From Cristatella mucedo (taxonomy: Eukaryota > Bryozoa > Phylactolaemata > Cristatellidae): a stretch of DNA of 64,000 bases. The stretch covers positions 1,661,269 to 1,725,268 of the forward strand of contig WPIO01000089.1 of assembly GCA_009760855.2 (NCBI GenBank), given 5' to 3'. Positions 54,327 through 63,840 of this stretch are shown in pieces. Position numbers and translations under genes: made by a program. Every line of letters begins with the position of its first letter. The first letter of the stretch is position 1. The notes under the pieces were generated by a model, which saw nothing but the letters and a program-made list of their open reading frames with translations, was not told where the DNA came from and searched no databases.

Positions 54327-55523
54327 ATGTTTAATGGAAAAATTTACTCAAGTGGTAAAAAACCTTACAAAGGTAGCGTTCAAGAAGCACTTGATTATGA
54401 ATCTAAACTGCAAAATCTGCAAGATATAAGAGATGCGAACATTCTAGAAAACTCTGGTGAGATACAAAGAATAGAATCAGAAATTGCTGTGAGAGATGCT
54501 GCTGAGCATAGACTAAATGAGCAAGCATTAGAGAGATCAACTGATAATTCAGGAAATGTTGTTGTTGAGAAACTTAAAAGAGTTAGACTTAAACTTGCTT
54601 TACAGATAGAAAACAAAGAACAACTACAAAAAGCTTTTGAATACAAACAAAAACCAGATATATCAAGTACTATTCAAAAAGCGAGAGAGGCTGTTAGTGA
54701 AGGAAAGCATAAAAAAGCGATTACTCTAGCAAATCAAGTAAAGACATATGCAGCAAATCCAGAAATTCGAGAAGCTATTGATGCTGCTCAAAAAGGTTTA
54801 GCTGAAGAGTTAGATATATATCCAACTACTGGCACTCCAAAGAGATCTGTTGTAGTACAAGATTATGATAAAGCTAATTTAATTAAAATACTTGAAGAAA
54901 AAAATGGATATATCCCCAGATATGTACCAAGGATAATAAATGAAATTGATAGTACAAATAAAGATTTAAAACTGAATGAACTAGGATCACAACTTTATAG
55001 TGAAAAAATGTATACTGCTGAAAAAGAATTAGAACAAACTGCTCATGATATTTTAGAATACACAATAAATTATTATACTAAATTTGATGGTAGACAAATA
55101 GATGAAATAAATAAAGCATATGAATCAATAGTTGATAAAAAGAAAGATTTACTTGATATTAATAGAGCTAAAAGAACTGGTGGATTACCCAAACCAGTAA
55201 GAAAAATTGTGGAAAGCCTTAATGAAAAAAATATTTCCAATGTTATTACAGAGCTAGACAAAAAGAAAAAAAGAAGTGTGAAAGAGCAAAGAGTTTTAGA
55301 CTTTTTAAGACCAAAAGTTGGCAAAGGAATAGAAGTAATCCCACTAGTTGTAAAGAAAGATTATGAAGTATTTGATAAGATTGAATTGTGGATTCGCGAG
55401 CTTGCTGCTGGAAATACTGGAGTAGTAAATTCTATTAGTGCTGCTGTTGATTACCTTGCAAAATCTAGAAAAGTTCTAAAGTCATATGTTGCTAAAATTA
55501 ATAAACTTTTAAATGATATATAG
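54327..55523 (+). CDS. Large coiled-coil protein, 398 aa, unknown
   Basis: Starts after GATATAGTAA, 13 bp after the ATPase gene. Almost entirely charged alpha-helix, with heptad-like stretches (residues 20-110 and 215-345), rich in Lys, Glu and Ile and without Cys or Trp clusters. Its stop codon TAG is part of the ATATATAG motif of the next gene. The position between ATPase and minor capsid genes fits a scaffold, core or minor virion protein. No sequence family recognised. Confidence 0.82.
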   Translation: MFNGKIYSSGKKPYKGSVQEALDYESKLQNLQDIRDANILENSGEIQRIESEIAVRDAAEHRLNEQALERSTDNSGNVVVEKLKRVRLKLALQIENKEQLQKAFEYKQKPDISSTIQKAREAVSEGKHKKAITLANQVKTYAANPEIREAIDAAQKGLAEELDIYPTTGTPKRSVVVQDYDKANLIKILEEKNGYIPRYVPRIINEIDSTNKDLKLNELGSQLYSEKMYTAEKELEQTAHDILEYTINYYTKFDGRQIDEINKAYESIVDKKKDLLDINRAKRTGGLPKPVRKIVESLNEKNISNVITELDKKKKRSVKEQRVLDFLRPKVGKGIEVIPLVVKKDYEVFDKIELWIRELAAGNTGVVNSISAAVDYLAKSRKVLKSYVAKINKLLNDI

Positions 55524-55526
55524 AAA

Positions 55527-56396
55527 ATGTCAGATCTTCTTGGTGTAGCTAAGGATATTCTAAAGAATGTTGAGTCAATCAAAAAGGATACAATTGCAGG
55601 CAAGGAAGGATACGTTTTTAATATAACTGGAACTACTAATCCTATCGCTGTAAAAATAAATAATCCAATGAGACTTAAGAACAAAAGGTTTAAGGTATGC
55701 TTCAAAAATTTTGTTGGTGCTAACTCTATAAAAATATAACAACTTCAAACAATAATTTTGTTTAAAGACTTGCAGGTGGATCTGATAGAATAGTAAAGAT
55801 TCCTCCTGGAATATATGCTGCTGTGTCTGAGGATGTAAATATTGGAATTTCCGATACAATAAATAATTATATTGTATTATCTGGAAATGATAAGTTTGTT
55901 TTAGGTATTGATACTGCTACATCTAATTCTTGGATTACTATGCCTGTTGGGTTTACATTTGCTGCTGCTAAGTCTACCATAGCTCTATTACTTGGATTTA
56001 CTGGAACTGTTTATACAACTGATAAAACACTACTATTAAATACATATACTGCAGCTCCTGGAAAGCAGTTCACGCAAGTAGTTGTAGATCCTGGAGAAAA
56101 ATTGATTCAGAGAGTGAAGTTTTTGTTTCTGACTTGAATTTAATTCTTATAAACTGTAATTTGGTTGCAAGTGGAACTAGTTATATAAATAATATCGAAA
56201 CACAAGCTCTTAGAAGTTTTGCTTATAATTTCTATCCGTGGGAGCAAATGGTGTATGAACCGAATACTCTTGAATATCAAATCTTGTTGGAAAATCTATT
56301 TCTGATATATTGATTACAATTACAGACCAAAATTTGAAAGTTTTAGATTTTTGTTTACAGCAGATCACTGTTGTAATAGAAATTATTGAAATATAA
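55527..56396 (+). pseudogene. Minor capsid / penton-like protein 1, broken
   Basis: Starts 3 bases after ATATATAG. The first 70 codons are open (MSDLLGVAKDILKNVESIKK), then a frameshift near 55,738 moves to a frame with IVKIPPGIYAAVSED and LLLGFTGTVYTTDKTLLLNT, and another near 56,135 leads to SFAYNFYPWEQMVYEPNTLE, ending at TAA 56,394-56,396. The 'P-P/A-G-x-Y ... L-G-F' layout and closing beta strands are shared with the next two genes and with Polinton minor capsid (penton-like) proteins. Confidence 0.75.
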
Positions 56397-56403
56397 TATA
56401 AGA

Positions 56404-57256
56404 ATGTCTATAGAAATCACTGGAACTACTAGTTATGATTCAAAAACTCTTGTTCCTCCAATCCTATTAGGATCAGATTCTGGTTATAACAAAAAAGGCT
56501 TGCGAAGAGTTGAGTTTACTTATACTAACAAAGTAGTATTAAATATTATTTCTAATGTAAACAATTTTCTTTGGTATAAATCAGGTTATACAACTCCTCA
56601 TTCATCTATTGAGATTGCTGAAGGATATTACGATAGTAATAAAATTGTTAATGCTCTAAATACTGCCCTATCAGCAGCTGGCGCTCTATATGTTGTTGTA
56701 GGTAGAACGTCAAATGGTGGAATAAAGTTTAGTGTTGATAGTGATGATAAAATAATTATGCAAGTTTATAATGATTATATTGTATTACTTGGAAGTAATG
56801 CAGGTGGGATTATACATTCAATTGGTGATATACTTGGTTTCAGTTCAAATCAGCAGGGTTCGTTCGATCCTGCAATGGTTGGTGGAACTCCATATGAAGC
56901 TGTAGAAAAAGCTATGTACTTCTCTGGCACTTATAAAGCTTGGAATAAAATGCAAATGCCTGACAATTCTGATGTAAGATGGATAAGTGTTGACTGCGAT
57001 CTTGTTAATCCAGAAATGAATTATGTTGAATATAAAAAAGGTTTTTTTAAAACAATCATCATCTTTGTATATAATAGATACTGATGATATAAATCCTGGA
57101 GAAAATGTAGATGTGCATATTCCAAATGTCTTATTTTTACCTACAAGAGAAGACATCGATGGTATTAGCTCTATAAAAATAAATCTAACAGTTCAAAATG
57201 AAAACTTAATAAACATTATTACTGATGTTGTTGCTACAATAGAAATTTCAAAATAA
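56404..57256 (+). pseudogene. Minor capsid / penton-like protein 2, one frameshift
   Basis: ATG follows AATATAAGA. MSIEITGTTSYDSKTLVPP leads into the conserved layout EIAEGYYDSNKIVNALNTAL, KFSVDSDDKIIMQVYNDYIV, DILGFSSNQQG and WISVDCDLVNPEMNYVEY. A shift in the T/A run at about 57,045 moves to the frame SSSLYIIDTDDINPGENVDV and HIPNVLFLPTRED, ending TIEISK. The CDLV...VLFLPTR tail corresponds to the closing strands of Polinton penton-like proteins. It is a tandem paralogue of the next gene. Confidence 0.82.
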
Positions 57257-57263
57257 TATAAGA

Positions 57264-58037
57264 ATGTCTATAAGAATAACTGAGACGACTAGTTCTGACT
57301 CAAAGACTCTAGTTCCGCCAATAAATGGAGCAGAATATAAAAAGGTTGGATTGCGAAGAATTGAATTTAGTTATCCAAAAAAGCCAACAATTAAAATAGT
57401 TAAGGATGTTAATGACGATCTATATTTTAAAAAACAAGCATCAGCACCACTTCCAGAGTTTGTAACAATTCCTGCCGGATACTATGATAGTGTTGGAATT
57501 GTAGCTAGTTTAAACAGAGCGCTGCTTAATTCTGGAAGCTTTTACATACCTAGAGTTAGTAAAGGTGGTATATCATTTAGTGTTGATAGTGATGACAAAA
57601 TTAAAATGCAAGTTTTTGGTTTATATGTTGTATTATTTGATTATGATAATTTTATAAGTGATACTATTGGTTTTAACTCAAAACTACAAGGCATGACCAG
57701 TAACTCAAAAAATCAAAGCTTTTATCCAGTAGGATTATATAAAGCGTGGAACAATCTTAGAGATGGTAGAAGATTTATATGTGTTGACTGTGATCTTGTT
57801 AGTCCATTTATGAATTATATAGAAAATAAAGACGTAAATCAATCTTCTTCATTATTTGTAATCAATACTAATGATTTGGTTCCAGGGCAAATAGTAGACA
57901 TTCATTTAAAAAATGTGTTATTTCTACCAACTCGAACAGATTGGATAAGCAACTTTAAAATAAATCTACCAGATCAAGACGGAAATCATCTAGATTTTAT
58001 AAGTGATATTATAGTTACAATAGAAATTTCAAAATAA
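57264..58037 (+). CDS. Minor capsid / penton-like protein 3, 257 aa, intact
   Basis: ATG follows AATATAAGA, 7 bp after the previous stop. Intact paralogue of the preceding gene: MSIRITETTSSDSKTLVPP, FVTIPAGYYDSVGIVASLNR, ISFSVDSDDKIKMQVFGLYV, DTIGFNSKLQG, FICVDCDLVSPFMNYIEN, DIHLKNVLFLPTRTDW and terminal VTIEISK. Predicted jelly-roll beta sandwich. Two near-identical paralogues in tandem suggest a hetero-oligomeric vertex or a recent duplication. The stop is followed directly by TATAGGATG of the next gene. Confidence 0.85.
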   Translation: MSIRITETTSSDSKTLVPPINGAEYKKVGLRRIEFSYPKKPTIKIVKDVNDDLYFKKQASAPLPEFVTIPAGYYDSVGIVASLNRALLNSGSFYIPRVSKGGISFSVDSDDKIKMQVFGLYVVLFDYDNFISDTIGFNSKLQGMTSNSKNQSFYPVGLYKAWNNLRDGRRFICVDCDLVSPFMNYIENKDVNQSSSLFVINTNDLVPGQIVDIHLKNVLFLPTRTDWISNFKINLPDQDGNHLDFISDIIVTIEISK

Positions 58038-58043
58038 TATAGG

Positions 58044-58640
58044 ATGGGTAGCTATGCTAGAATTGGTCATGGTAGGATAACTGGTGGAAAATATCATGGT
58101 TCTGGTGTACTTGACAAGATTATTGATGGTGTTGGAAAAGCAGCACCTGTGCTTACTGGACTTACTGGACTTAGCATGAACATTGCTAACAAAGGTATTG
58201 AGATGCATCAGGCTAGAAAATAAACTGAATTACAAATAAAATAAGAAAAGATTGACCAGGAGTATGCTAATAAGCGTAGAGATATTGATGATAAAGCTGA
58301 AGAGGAAAGAAGAAAGAAAGAATATGAATATGAATTAGAAAAACGAAAGAAAGAAGATTATGATAGAAAGCTTAAAGAGATTGATCTTGAGATAAAACGA
58401 GCCATGCTTAACAAACTTAGACCTAAGAAGAGGAAATACGAGGCAAGGATGGATGATTCTGAGACAGAGGATTATTCAGAAACGTTAAAGGAAAATGATC
58501 CTAAGGCATACAAAGAAATAGAAAAAGTTATAAAAGAGAAATCTGCTGTTCCTGCAATTATGCCCGCTCCAAGAGCTGATGGATATGGAGGATACATGAA
58601 AAAAATTGGTGCTGGTTTATACATTCAGAATAAGAAATGA
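58044..58640 (+). pseudogene. Charged coiled-coil protein, about 199 codons, two in-frame TAA
   Basis: ATG follows AATATAGG. N-terminal glycine-rich MGSYARIGHGRITGGKYHGS, then a hydrophobic segment LTGLTGLSMNIANKG. Two TAA codons (58,221-58,223 and 58,242-58,244) lie in the same frame and are followed by a long charged helix (EERRKKEYEYELEKRKKEDY) and a C-terminus MPAPRADGYGGYMKKIGAGL. No frameshift is needed. Each TAA sits where CAA (Gln) would suit the helix. The position just before the major capsid gene suggests a scaffold or core protein. Family not recognised. Confidence 0.7.
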
Positions 58641-58660
58641 ATTTTTACTTTTTTATATAG

Positions 58661-60205
58661 AGAAGAAATTGCAAGTGCGCCGATTGACACCATACTCGAA
58701 TTAGGCGATCATAGCTTTCCTAATTTTAAGATTAAAGATTATCAATACCGAGAGTTTTACCAGAGTAATATAAATGAGACTGATAGTATTGCAAATAAAC
58801 TAGTTACATTTTCTGTTCCTGGCGAGCAACAACTTTGCTATGTGCTGTCAGATGCTAATCTGCTGCTTGAAGGACAATTACAAGTTCAAACAGCTGCTGG
58901 TGGAAACTTTGCAGCACCTACTAGAATAGAACTCTTGCTGCTGGATTTTTTAACAATGCTAGAGCATGGATGTTTAGTTGGATGAGAATCAGACTTGGTG
59001 CTGAAGAAATAAAAAGCTATTCATTGAAAGAAGGCCCTGGAAGTGTATCAACTCTTATGAGTCACCTTACATATCCAAATGACTACAACCGAACAGAAGG
59101 ACCTGCGACTGGGTGGAAGAAAGATGAAGCAAGTTCATTTGATGATCTATATACAGGCAGCAGTGCTTATGTTAGCCCAAGTGCTTCTGCAGCAACTTCT
59201 AGTAATATTGGTTTTGCTTACAGAAGAGGTCTTTCGAGTGTCTTATCAGATAATGTAGGAACCTTTAGTATCTCACTACCACTTTCAAGATTGTCTGGAT
59301 TTTGTGCAGATATGAATAAGATTCTTTAAAATATACCATTTACACTTGAGATGACGCGAGTTGGTGGAAGTGACTTTGATGCTATTATGACTGGTGCATC
59401 AGGAGCTGCTGCTAATACTAATTCAATTACATCTAGAGGCGCTGCTGGGGCTGTTAATGAAGGGCTTTGGAATGCATTTAAGATTAATATGTCAAAAATG
59501 AGGCTAATGGTTCCTTGCATTACTCCTAAAGAAAGTATTCAAAGAGCACTTGCAGATGTATCGAGTGATAGAGCAAAGAAAAATAGACTTAATTACAGAG
59601 TCAGACGTTATGAAAATCTGACACTGACTAATTTCAACCAAGGTCTAAAATATACTAGAACTCTATCTGTGCAAAATACTATTGATAAAGTTAGGTGGTT
59701 GATTGTTGCTGCGCAAAACACAAACAAATATAACGATTATACTGGAATTCCTTGCACATACAATCATTGTGATATTAAAAATGTGACTGTGCTTGCTTAT
59801 GGTTCAAAGCAATATCCTACTGTTGCTAGAAGTAGTTATCCAAAAGATGGAAAATGTTCTACCGCATATCTAGATTTTACTCAGTTCAGAAAGCAGTATC
59901 TTGGATTAAATGAAGTTACAGAACCAGTTGGTGTAACTTTCCCTTAATGGCTAATGCTATATCCAATTCATGTTGTTGATCTCCAATACAACGATGAACC
60001 TTTAAGAATCACTTCAAAACTTGATGTAAGCATTGAGTTTAACTCTCAAATACCTTCACCAATTGTCGCTGGTGTTGCTGCTACAAACATTATGATTCAC
60101 TACTTAACTATCTGTGAGAACACTGCAGAACTTACTTCTAATGGTAATGGTTCACCATTTACCTGCAGTAAAGGAACATTTGCTTACGATGGAACTGACA
60201 TTTAA
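58661..60205 (+). pseudogene. Major capsid protein (double jelly roll), broken
   Basis: The motif TTTTATATAGA precedes a frame without its ATG (EEIASAPIDTILELGDHSFP; FYQSNINETDSIANKLVTFS). A frameshift near 58,935 moves to WMRIRLGAEEIKSYSLKEGP and SISLPLSRLSGFCADMNKIL, where one TAA (59,327-59,329) separates it from FTLEMTRVGGSDFD. The frame 59,351-59,947 is open (FKINMSKMRLMVPCITPKES; KYTRTLSVQNTIDKVRWLIV), and after a stop and shift the C-terminus reads YPIHVVDLQYNDEPLRITSK and NIMIHYLTICENTAEL. The SLPLS.LSGF....NK.L...E..R block is the signature between the two jelly rolls of Polinton hexons. At least three lesions. Confidence 0.9.
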
Positions 60206-60227
60206 AAAAATTTAAACCAGAAATATA

Positions 60228-60974
60228 ATGAATAAATTTGATTTTGTACAAGGTTCAGATGAGTGGAAAAAATCAATGTCCTTGAATATTGGAGGCTCAG
60301 AGGTTTACTCAGTGCTTGGGAATGATCTAATACTTGGAGACCAGACTGAAACTGATATAGAATTAATTGCAAATAGAAAACTAAAAAAATACATTGCTAA
60401 TAATTCTAGTATGAGATTTCCTCCAATGTTGTTTGGTAAAGTACTTGAACCTATTGCTGCTAAGTTTTTAGAAATGAAACTTAAAGTAAAACTTGATAAT
60501 GCAAATGATTGTTTTAGTAGTGATGGTGTTTACAGATATTCTCCTGGTGGAATAATAGATAACAATACTTTAGTTGAAATAAAATGCTTATGGAGCAGGA
60601 ATATCATTGATGAGTTTATACCTAAACAATATCATGCGCAGTGTCTACTAGGCTTACATGTTTTAAAACTTAATGAATGCTTTTACTCTGAGTTTGAGAT
60701 TTTTGTTCCTGGATTGAATTGTGAAGAACCTCCGTCGGACTATGTAGCAGCTGGAAATGTAAGAACTACTAATACTGATTTAGATATGCCAATAAGAGAA
60801 CCAATTTTTATGCTATTGCTTAAAGATGAAAAGTATTTTGATTTTGAGTTTGATATTGTAAGCAAATATGGCAGATTTAATAATAAGAAAGCAAATGGTT
60901 ATGATATAAAATATTATATAAAAAGATGTTTGATTCAAGTAGTAGAAGAAGATTATCCTTGCAGATTTTCTTGA
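60228..60974 (+). CDS. YqaJ-like viral recombinase / alkaline exonuclease, 248 aa
   Basis: ATG at 60,228 after AGAAATATA. PD-(D/E)XK nuclease layout: QGSDEW near the N-terminus, GGSEVYSVLG (residues 22-31), FGKVLEP with Glu74 (69-75), YSPGGIID with Asp111, VEIK with Glu117 and Lys119, and the trailing KQYHAQCLLGLHV helix with Gln138. These are the catalytic residues of lambda-exonuclease/YqaJ-type 5'-3' exonucleases that prepare ends for single-strand annealing. Complete, with no lesion. Inferred role in recombination-linked replication or repair of the viral genome. Such nucleases are common in large DNA viruses and less regularly reported in Polintons. Confidence 0.88.
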   Translation: MNKFDFVQGSDEWKKSMSLNIGGSEVYSVLGNDLILGDQTETDIELIANRKLKKYIANNSSMRFPPMLFGKVLEPIAAKFLEMKLKVKLDNANDCFSSDGVYRYSPGGIIDNNTLVEIKCLWSRNIIDEFIPKQYHAQCLLGLHVLKLNECFYSEFEIFVPGLNCEEPPSDYVAAGNVRTTNTDLDMPIREPIFMLLLKDEKYFDFEFDIVSKYGRFNNKKANGYDIKYYIKRCLIQVVEEDYPCRFS

Positions 60975-61065
60975 ATAGTTCATATTGTTAAAGAAGTGTT
61001 AGATAGATCGAAGATTTTAATTAGTATTTATATAGATGAGTCGAAGACATCATTGAGATGACTGC

Positions 61066-61896
61066 GTGAGTAGAATAAATGGTTATATTCTATCAGATCT
61101 TGATGCAAATGGAAATAGAATTATTAACTTGAGTGATCCTGTGAGTGATGGTGATGCTGTAACAAAATCATATGCAGATGCAAACTTTATTGTAAATAGT
61201 GGCACTTCTTTAAATTTACAGAATAGACCAATTACAAATTTTGCTCCAGGAGTTAATCCAACAGATGCTGTTAATGTAAGTCAAGTATCTAATTATGTCA
61301 AAAAATCTGGAGATACAATGGCTGGAGATTTAAATATGAATAGTTTTGCTATTACTTCTAAATATTGGAATTTTAGTAATACTACACCAACAGTTCTTCC
61401 TGATGATTTTTGTGTTACTTATGGAGGATTGAAGCGAGATGTATTACTGAAGAATTCTCCTGCTACAACAAATTTGAATATGAATAATAACTCAATAATT
61501 GATGTTGCTGAACCTGTTAATTCTTCAGATGCTGCGACAAAGTCATATGTTGACAGAACTGTTAAAAAAATAACAGAGGTCGTTGTACTTTCATTTAATC
61601 CTAGAGTGATGAATTCTATTATTAATATTTCTACTGCTTACTCTTGGCAAAATAAGAATAGTCCGCCGATTATAATACTTAGTGCTATGGTAGTTGGATC
61701 TTCTAATTGTATACAATTAAAACCTAGCAGCGATACAACAATAGTATCTGGAGATATAAGAGCTATAAATACTTCTTCTAGTGGTATAGATTTTAAGTAT
61801 TACGCATATTTTAATAGATTGCCTGCTGATTATTATTATACTGATAACCTAGGAAATATGAAGGTTAATCTTTTAATTTCTTACATAAGTACCTGA
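61066..61896 (+). CDS. Phage tail-fibre-like protein D, 276 aa
   Basis: The only nearly intact member of the four fibre genes. Repeats: NRIINLSDPVSDGDAVTKSY (residues 22-41), RPITNFAPGVNPTDAVNVSQ, connector YVKKSGDTMAGDLNMNSFAI, and NSIIDVAEPVNSSDAATKSY followed by VDRT. These match the phage tail-fibre/collar repeats that form trimeric beta-helical shafts. The C-terminal 95 residues are beta-rich with a Tyr-rich DFKYYAYFNRLPADYYYTDN end, presumably the receptor-binding tip. The expected ATG at 61,036 follows TTTATATAG but meets TGA at codon 7; the frame is open from the GTG at 61,066, so the true start has probably been lost. Confidence 0.85.
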   Translation: MSRINGYILSDLDANGNRIINLSDPVSDGDAVTKSYADANFIVNSGTSLNLQNRPITNFAPGVNPTDAVNVSQVSNYVKKSGDTMAGDLNMNSFAITSKYWNFSNTTPTVLPDDFCVTYGGLKRDVLLKNSPATTNLNMNNNSIIDVAEPVNSSDAATKSYVDRTVKKITEVVVLSFNPRVMNSIINISTAYSWQNKNSPPIIILSAMVVGSSNCIQLKPSSDTTIVSGDIRAINTSSSGIDFKYYAYFNRLPADYYYTDNLGNMKVNLLISYIST

Positions 61897-62316
61897 GAAG
61901 TACAAATGAACCAGTAATACAATTAACTCTTTTAATTTAGTCCCTTTACGTTTACCTTTTTCTAATGGGAACAATTTTGCAATATGCATTATTGATTCAT
62001 GTTCTAAACAATAATGAATGCAGAATAGCTCGGAACACCTTTTTTAAAGTGTTTCTTTGCTAAGCAGTATATCTTTGTAGGTCTTTGTTTAGAATATTTA
62101 TTCCTTGCATAATAACAATCTGCGAAAATGATTATTTTGTTGTTTCTTAAAATACCACAATTGAATTCTGTTTCTGTACTATCTAAATCGCACATATCGT
62201 AACGCATTTCATACTTTAACTTTGGTCTTCGTTTAACCTTTTGGCAAACTGGATGGCCTGACTAAGTATTCAATTTCACTAAATGTTGTCGAACAGCTTT
62301 CACAAAATATTTCCAT
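61880..62316 (-). pseudogene. Small Cys-containing protein, broken
   Basis: ATG at 62,316 follows TTCTATAGAA, only 9 bp from the divergent integrase ATG. MEIFCESCSTTFSEIEYLVR, then a stop, then KVKYEMRYDMCDLDSTETEF, NKIIIFADCYYARNKYSKQR and, in a further frame, LEHESIMHIAKLFPLEKGKR. One CxxC near the N-terminus and further Cys (YDMCDLD, FADCYYARN, IYCLAKKHF) suggest a zinc-binding protein related in layout to the ribbon that precedes the protease. At least two lesions. Function unknown. Confidence 0.65.
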
Positions 62317-62325
62317 TTCTATAGA
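62317..62325. promoter_or_regulatory. 9-bp palindromic divergent start signal
   Basis: TTCTATAGA (with the following A, the perfect palindrome TTCTATAGAA) is all that lies between the minus ATG at 62,316 and the integrase ATG at 62,326. It gives each gene a correctly oriented CTATAGA(A)ATG start. Confidence 0.75.
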
Positions 62326-63202
62326 ATGTCATTCTTAACTCTAAATGAAAGGAAAAAGGAAGGGAAATTTAATCCGGAGTCTGATATAAGTAAGATATTC
62401 AAGCCAAGGCCGAAAGTAATTCCCAAAGGTTTCTTTGATACAGCTAAACCTAATGAAAGTCATCAAGCAGACATTTTGTATATGCCAAATGATTCTGGAT
62501 ACAAATATGCTTTGAGTGTTATTGATGTTGCTAGCAGATATAAAGACTCGAGACCGCTTAAAACAAAGTCTTCTGAAGAAGTAACACAAGTTATAACAGA
62601 TATTTATACAAACAATTTATTGAAGTGGCCAAAGAAGATAACAGTAGATCCTGAAACTGAGTTTAAAGGAGAATTCATGAAAGAAATGAAAAGACATGAA
62701 CCACAAGTTATAGAAGGTAGTAGTAAAAAGAGTGTTGCACTTGTTGAAAGATGAACAGAACTGTAGCAGAAAGAGCACTTATTGCACAATATGAAAAAGA
62801 ATTAGAAAACATTAATAACGGAGATTTCACTAGAAATAAAGAATGGATTTATAATTTACCAAAGATTATTGATTATCTAAATAATAGTGTTACAAGATCT
62901 ATTGGTGAAGAACCTGTAAAGGCGATAAAAAATAATCTGTAAAATTAAATATACCAAAATATCATAGAAAAGTTGGAGAACAGGAAACATTATTAGAACT
63001 TGGAACAACTGTTAGATATTTACTAGAACCAGGTGAAGGAGAAGATGAAAAAAGAAGAAGATCTACAGATCCGATATGGAGCTTGACTAAATATACTATT
63101 GTTAGAATAATGGTATTGAAAAAACAACCGGCGCGTTTTTGGATAAATGATATTAAGAGAAGTTTTGTTAGAGAAGAATTGCAAGTGAATAAACAGGACT
63201 AA
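62326..63202 (+). pseudogene. int: Retroviral-type (DDE) integrase, broken
   Basis: ATG follows TTCTATAGA. The core has catalytic Asp49 (SHQADIL), Asp108 (KITVDPETEFKGEFM) and Glu141 (ALVER), the D,D35E layout of Polinton/retrotransposon integrases. A one-base shift at about 62,753 separates VER from NRTVAERALIAQYEKELE, and another at about 62,940 leads to the C-terminal domain DPIWSLTKYTIVRIMVLKKQ ending SFVREELQVNKQD. The C-terminal SH3/chromo-like SFVREEL end is typical for Polinton integrases. The enzyme would insert the viral genome into host DNA; this copy cannot be made in full. Confidence 0.92.
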
Positions 63203-63840
63203 TTTCTGTTTGTGAACGTCGTTCTATAAGATTTTCAAACTCTTCTTGTGTAACTACTTCATCAGATAAAGCATCTGTTATTTTTTAAATAAACTGCGTT
63301 AGAATCAAGAGTAAATCTTTTTCTTTTATCTATTTCAACTAAAACACCATCAACTGCCATTAGCATAGCTGTTAGTGCTGAGAAAGCTGAGACAGCATTA
63401 GTTTTTTCAGGATGAGCATGAACATGTGTTGTAGAAACTGTAACTCTTAAAGCTACAAGTATATTTACAATTTTAATTATATATCTTACTCTTGTTAAAT
63501 TTGTTAGACATGATCTAACTTTAATACTGTATGCAACTACTTCATCATATCTTTGAAGAGCAAATTTTTTTCTTAGATCTGCCGTTTTCCTATAATTATT
63601 TAATTTTTTTCAAACCCATCCTGGATATAAATCTTCATAGTCATCAATATAATCAACAAAAACTTCACTCATCACACATGAGTCTCTGCAAAGGTAACAA
63701 ATTAATTCTTCTAATTGGTCAGTACTCTTTGGATGTCTAGGTTTCAACCCACCAGATTTCTCGATAGCAGCAACCTTTAGTCTTCTAATATAGTCTTGAT
63801 ATTTTTCACCAATTTGTCTATTATATTTTTCATCACTCAT
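63168..63840 (-). pseudogene. Unknown terminal viral gene, about 220 codons with TGA and one frameshift
   Basis: ATG at 63,840 follows CATATAGAA, facing inward from the right end. MSDEKYNRQIGEKYQDYIRR, LEELICYLCRDSCVMSEVF, DDYEDLYPGWV, then TGA (63,610-63,608) and in the same frame KKLNNYRKTADLRKKFALQR, VRYIIKIVNILVALRV and AVSAFSALTAMLMAVDGVLV. A shift in the A/T run at about 63,287 leads to TDALSDEVVTQEEFENLIER and a stop at 63,168. Mostly helical. Family not recognised. The 3' end overlaps the integrase end by 35 bp. Confidence 0.65.

Noticed and set aside
54395-55324. Minus-strand open frames within the coiled-coil gene
   Set aside because: Shadows of the intact 398-codon + strand gene.
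43303-58244. Reassigned genetic code (TAA/TAG = Gln) in the element
   Set aside because: Many intact genes use TAA, TAG or TGA as proper terminators just before the next start motif; isolated nonsense mutations explain the rest.
58658-63187. TAGAGAAGAA(A)TTGCAAGTG shared by the major capsid start and the integrase end
   Set aside because: The two 19-20 bp stretches differ by one indel and the similarity does not extend further. Two AT-rich coding sequences with a similar EE(I/L) peptide can match this far by chance, so a duplication is not supported.
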